Source of the DNA: Clostridia bacterium
GTDB lineage: Bacteria > Bacillota > Clostridia > DUPQ01
Direction: 5' to 3'
Length of the DNA stretch: 8,139 bases
NCBI GenBank assembly: GCA_028690885.1
Contig: JAQVAJ010000050.1
Location: 1-8,139, forward strand
The notes below the pieces were generated by a model, which worked only from the letters and a program-made list of their open reading frames with translations, was not told the DNA's origin and did no database searches. Shown here piece by piece: positions 6,846 to 8,139 of the stretch; positions within the stretch are counted from its first letter, which is position 1; the number at the start of each line of letters is the position of its first letter. The translations under genes were made by a program, and so were the position numbers.

Positions 6846-8139
6846 TATTTAGCAATTTCCTGGGTAATAGTAATAGGAATCTCCATATATTTTTCATCCT
6901 GCTCATTATATCTGTACACTGTTAAAACTATTGTTTCGCCCGGAGCGTATTGATTTTTAATATCAAAGAAATTTTGAACAGATATTATAGGTTCCTCACC
7001 AATGCTGACAATAATATCATTCTTTTTAAGTGCTGAATAGAAAGCAGGTGTTCCATATCCAATGTAGTCTATTCTTATACCTTGAAGATGAATAGGTTCT
7101 TGATTTTGTTCTGAGTCAAAAGATATAACTACCATTTCTGAAGCAATTCCTATTCCTAAATTAGGCATCTGTTTATTATGATATGTTTCAATTTCTAGAT
7201 TCTCAAGAATCTTTTTTATTTTATTTATAGGAATAGCTTTATATAAACCATCATTATCTTCTAATTCTGAGTAGGTTGATAAAGCTATTACTTGTCCTTT
7301 TGCATTTGTTATTGCCCCACCATTGTTATTTTGTGTCACTGAAGCAGTTGTGCTGATTAGATAAAGATCATCCTCAATTTTTATATTAGCTTGAACTGTC
7401 TTATCATGAAAAGTATACATCAACCCTCCGATTATACCTGTTGTAACATTACCCTTCATGGAATTATTACCGCTTGCTACTGCTAAAATTGTCTGGCCGA
7501 GCAACAGATTATCAGAATCTCCGTATTCAATAAATTGAAGTATAACATCAGTATCAATCTTTAATAGAGCAATATTGTTTACTACATCCCTTCCGATAAC
7601 CTTAGCAAAGAAAAGATCAGAATAATCAAAATTAACACATACTTCAATGTATGAACCTTCTTTCAGCTCATTACTGTTTTCATGACATAAATTTGCTATT
7701 GCTGAATCTGCTGTAATCATAAACCCATCGTCACTTATAATTAATGCTGTAGCTTCTGACATATTTGTTCCTTCTTCAGATGTCTGCCTGCATCTAATAT
7801 AAGCTATCGAGGGCAAAATATGCTCTACAGCTTCAATAATTGTAGATTCTGCCTCATAAGGTAAAACATCAATCCTAACCACATCTCTATAAGTAATAAT
7901 TGTTTCAGAGTTCTCTTGATTGTTAGATGCAGAATTATTATTAGATTCTTGCGTTTGTGTTGGCAAAGCAGAAGCTGTTGGAGCTGGTGATTGAGTTGAT
8001 AAATTAAGAAATGGCAATTCTGTTTGAATAGAATTTATCTTCATAACAGCAACAACAGTAATAACACATACACTTGCAGCAACTACAAGGCATAAAAAAC
8101 ATACAAAAAGAGGGACTAATACTCTGGAAGCAAAACTTT
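6845..8139 (-). CDS. Membrane-anchored HtrA/DegP-like PDZ protein, probable pseudoprotease (5' end outside window)
   Basis: The frame is open through the right edge and the sequence upstream of the first ATG (8044) encodes a membrane helix (8119-8042, LVPLFVCFLCLVVAASVC and following), with no ATG, GTG or TTG between 8137 and 8044. The true start is therefore beyond the window and 8044 is internal. Counting from 8044: Ser/Asn/Thr/Gln-rich linker (16-47), trypsin-like domain (about 66-285), PDZ domain (about 294-395, with GYGTPAFYSALKKNDIIVSI). HtrA landmarks are recognisable but the triad is gone: TNNHVV is TADSAI (Ser114 for His), DLAVLK is NIALLK (Asn157 for Asp), GNSGG is NNNGG (Asn241 for Ser). 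Proteolysis is thus unlikely; a chaperone, scaffold or peptide-sensing role at the outer face of the membrane is possible. No frameshift or stop suggests decay. Its stop overlaps the nth start. Confidence 0.88.
   Translation of the reverse strand, partial: SFASRVLVPLFVCFLCLVVAASVCVITVVAVMKINSIQTELPFLNLSTQSPAPTASALPTQTQESNNNSASNNQENSETIITYRDVVRIDVLPYEAESTIIEAVEHILPSIAYIRCRQTSEEGTNMSEATALIISDDGFMITADSAIANLCHENSNELKEGSYIEVCVNFDYSDLFFAKVIGRDVVNNIALLKIDTDVILQFIEYGDSDNLLLGQTILAVASGNNSMKGNVTTGIIGGLMYTFHDKTVQANIKIEDDLYLISTTASVTQNNNGGAITNAKGQVIALSTYSELEDNDGLYKAIPINKIKKILENLEIETYHNKQMPNLGIGIASEMVVISFDSEQNQEPIHLQGIRIDYIGYGTPAFYSALKKNDIIVSIGEEPIISVQNFFDIKNQYAPGETIVLTVYRYNEQDEKYMEIPITITQEIAK

Noticed and set aside
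1..8139. Mobile elements, CRISPR arrays, tRNA or rRNA genes
   Set aside because: No transposase, integrase, regularly spaced repeats, terminal inverted repeats or recognisable structural RNA sequence was seen; nearly all of the window is protein-coding on one strand.

Overview
The window is a strongly AT-rich stretch of bacterial chromosome (about one-third G+C by eye) with every gene on the minus strand, so transcription runs from the right end towards the left. AT-rich codon use, GGAGG-type ribosome sites, tightly packed or overlapping genes, a lipoprotein solute-binding protein and MalF/MalG-type permeases all suggest a low-GC Firmicute. The best guess is an anaerobic Clostridia lineage (Lachnospirales or Oscillospirales type); genus and species cannot be named from the sequence.

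Right part (8139 down to 6216): a membrane-anchored HtrA/DegP-like protein with a PDZ domain runs off the right edge, so its N-terminus lies outside. Its last codon overlaps the start of an endonuclease III gene (nth) as TAATG. The HtrA-like protein has lost all three catalytic residues (His to Ser, Asp to Asn, Ser to Asn) and looks like a pseudoprotease. The endonuclease keeps every expected catalytic and iron-sulfur residue.

Middle (6215 down to 6096): a 120-base, extremely AT-rich gap, the only real non-coding stretch. It holds a candidate sigma-A-like promoter, an overlapping ECF-sigma-like promoter, a perfect 10-base palindrome and the ribosome site of a GTG-initiated gene. No convincing terminator for nth is visible.

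Left part (6095 down to 1): five tightly coupled genes in one apparent operon: (1) a MalF/UgpA-type permease; (2) a MalG/UgpE-type permease, 8-base overlap; (3) a 672-residue MacA/HlyD-type membrane-fusion protein with a very long helical insert, 12-base gap; (4) a 361-residue protein with a MacB-type extracellular domain between two membrane helices but no FtsX permease module, 1-base gap; (5) a lipoprotein with a repeat-rich, probably beta-propeller N-terminal half followed by the start of an extracellular solute-binding domain, 23-base overlap, cut by the left edge. No ABC ATPase lies in the window.

Genes 1, 2 and 5 make a CUT1-like sugar or glycoside importer. Genes 3 and 4 resemble the extracellular parts of a MacAB-type exporter. 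Their packing into a single translationally coupled unit suggests one composite envelope machine in which an exporter-style stalk has been joined to an importer. This is the most interesting signal in the window. That joint function is inference from gene order, not shown directly.
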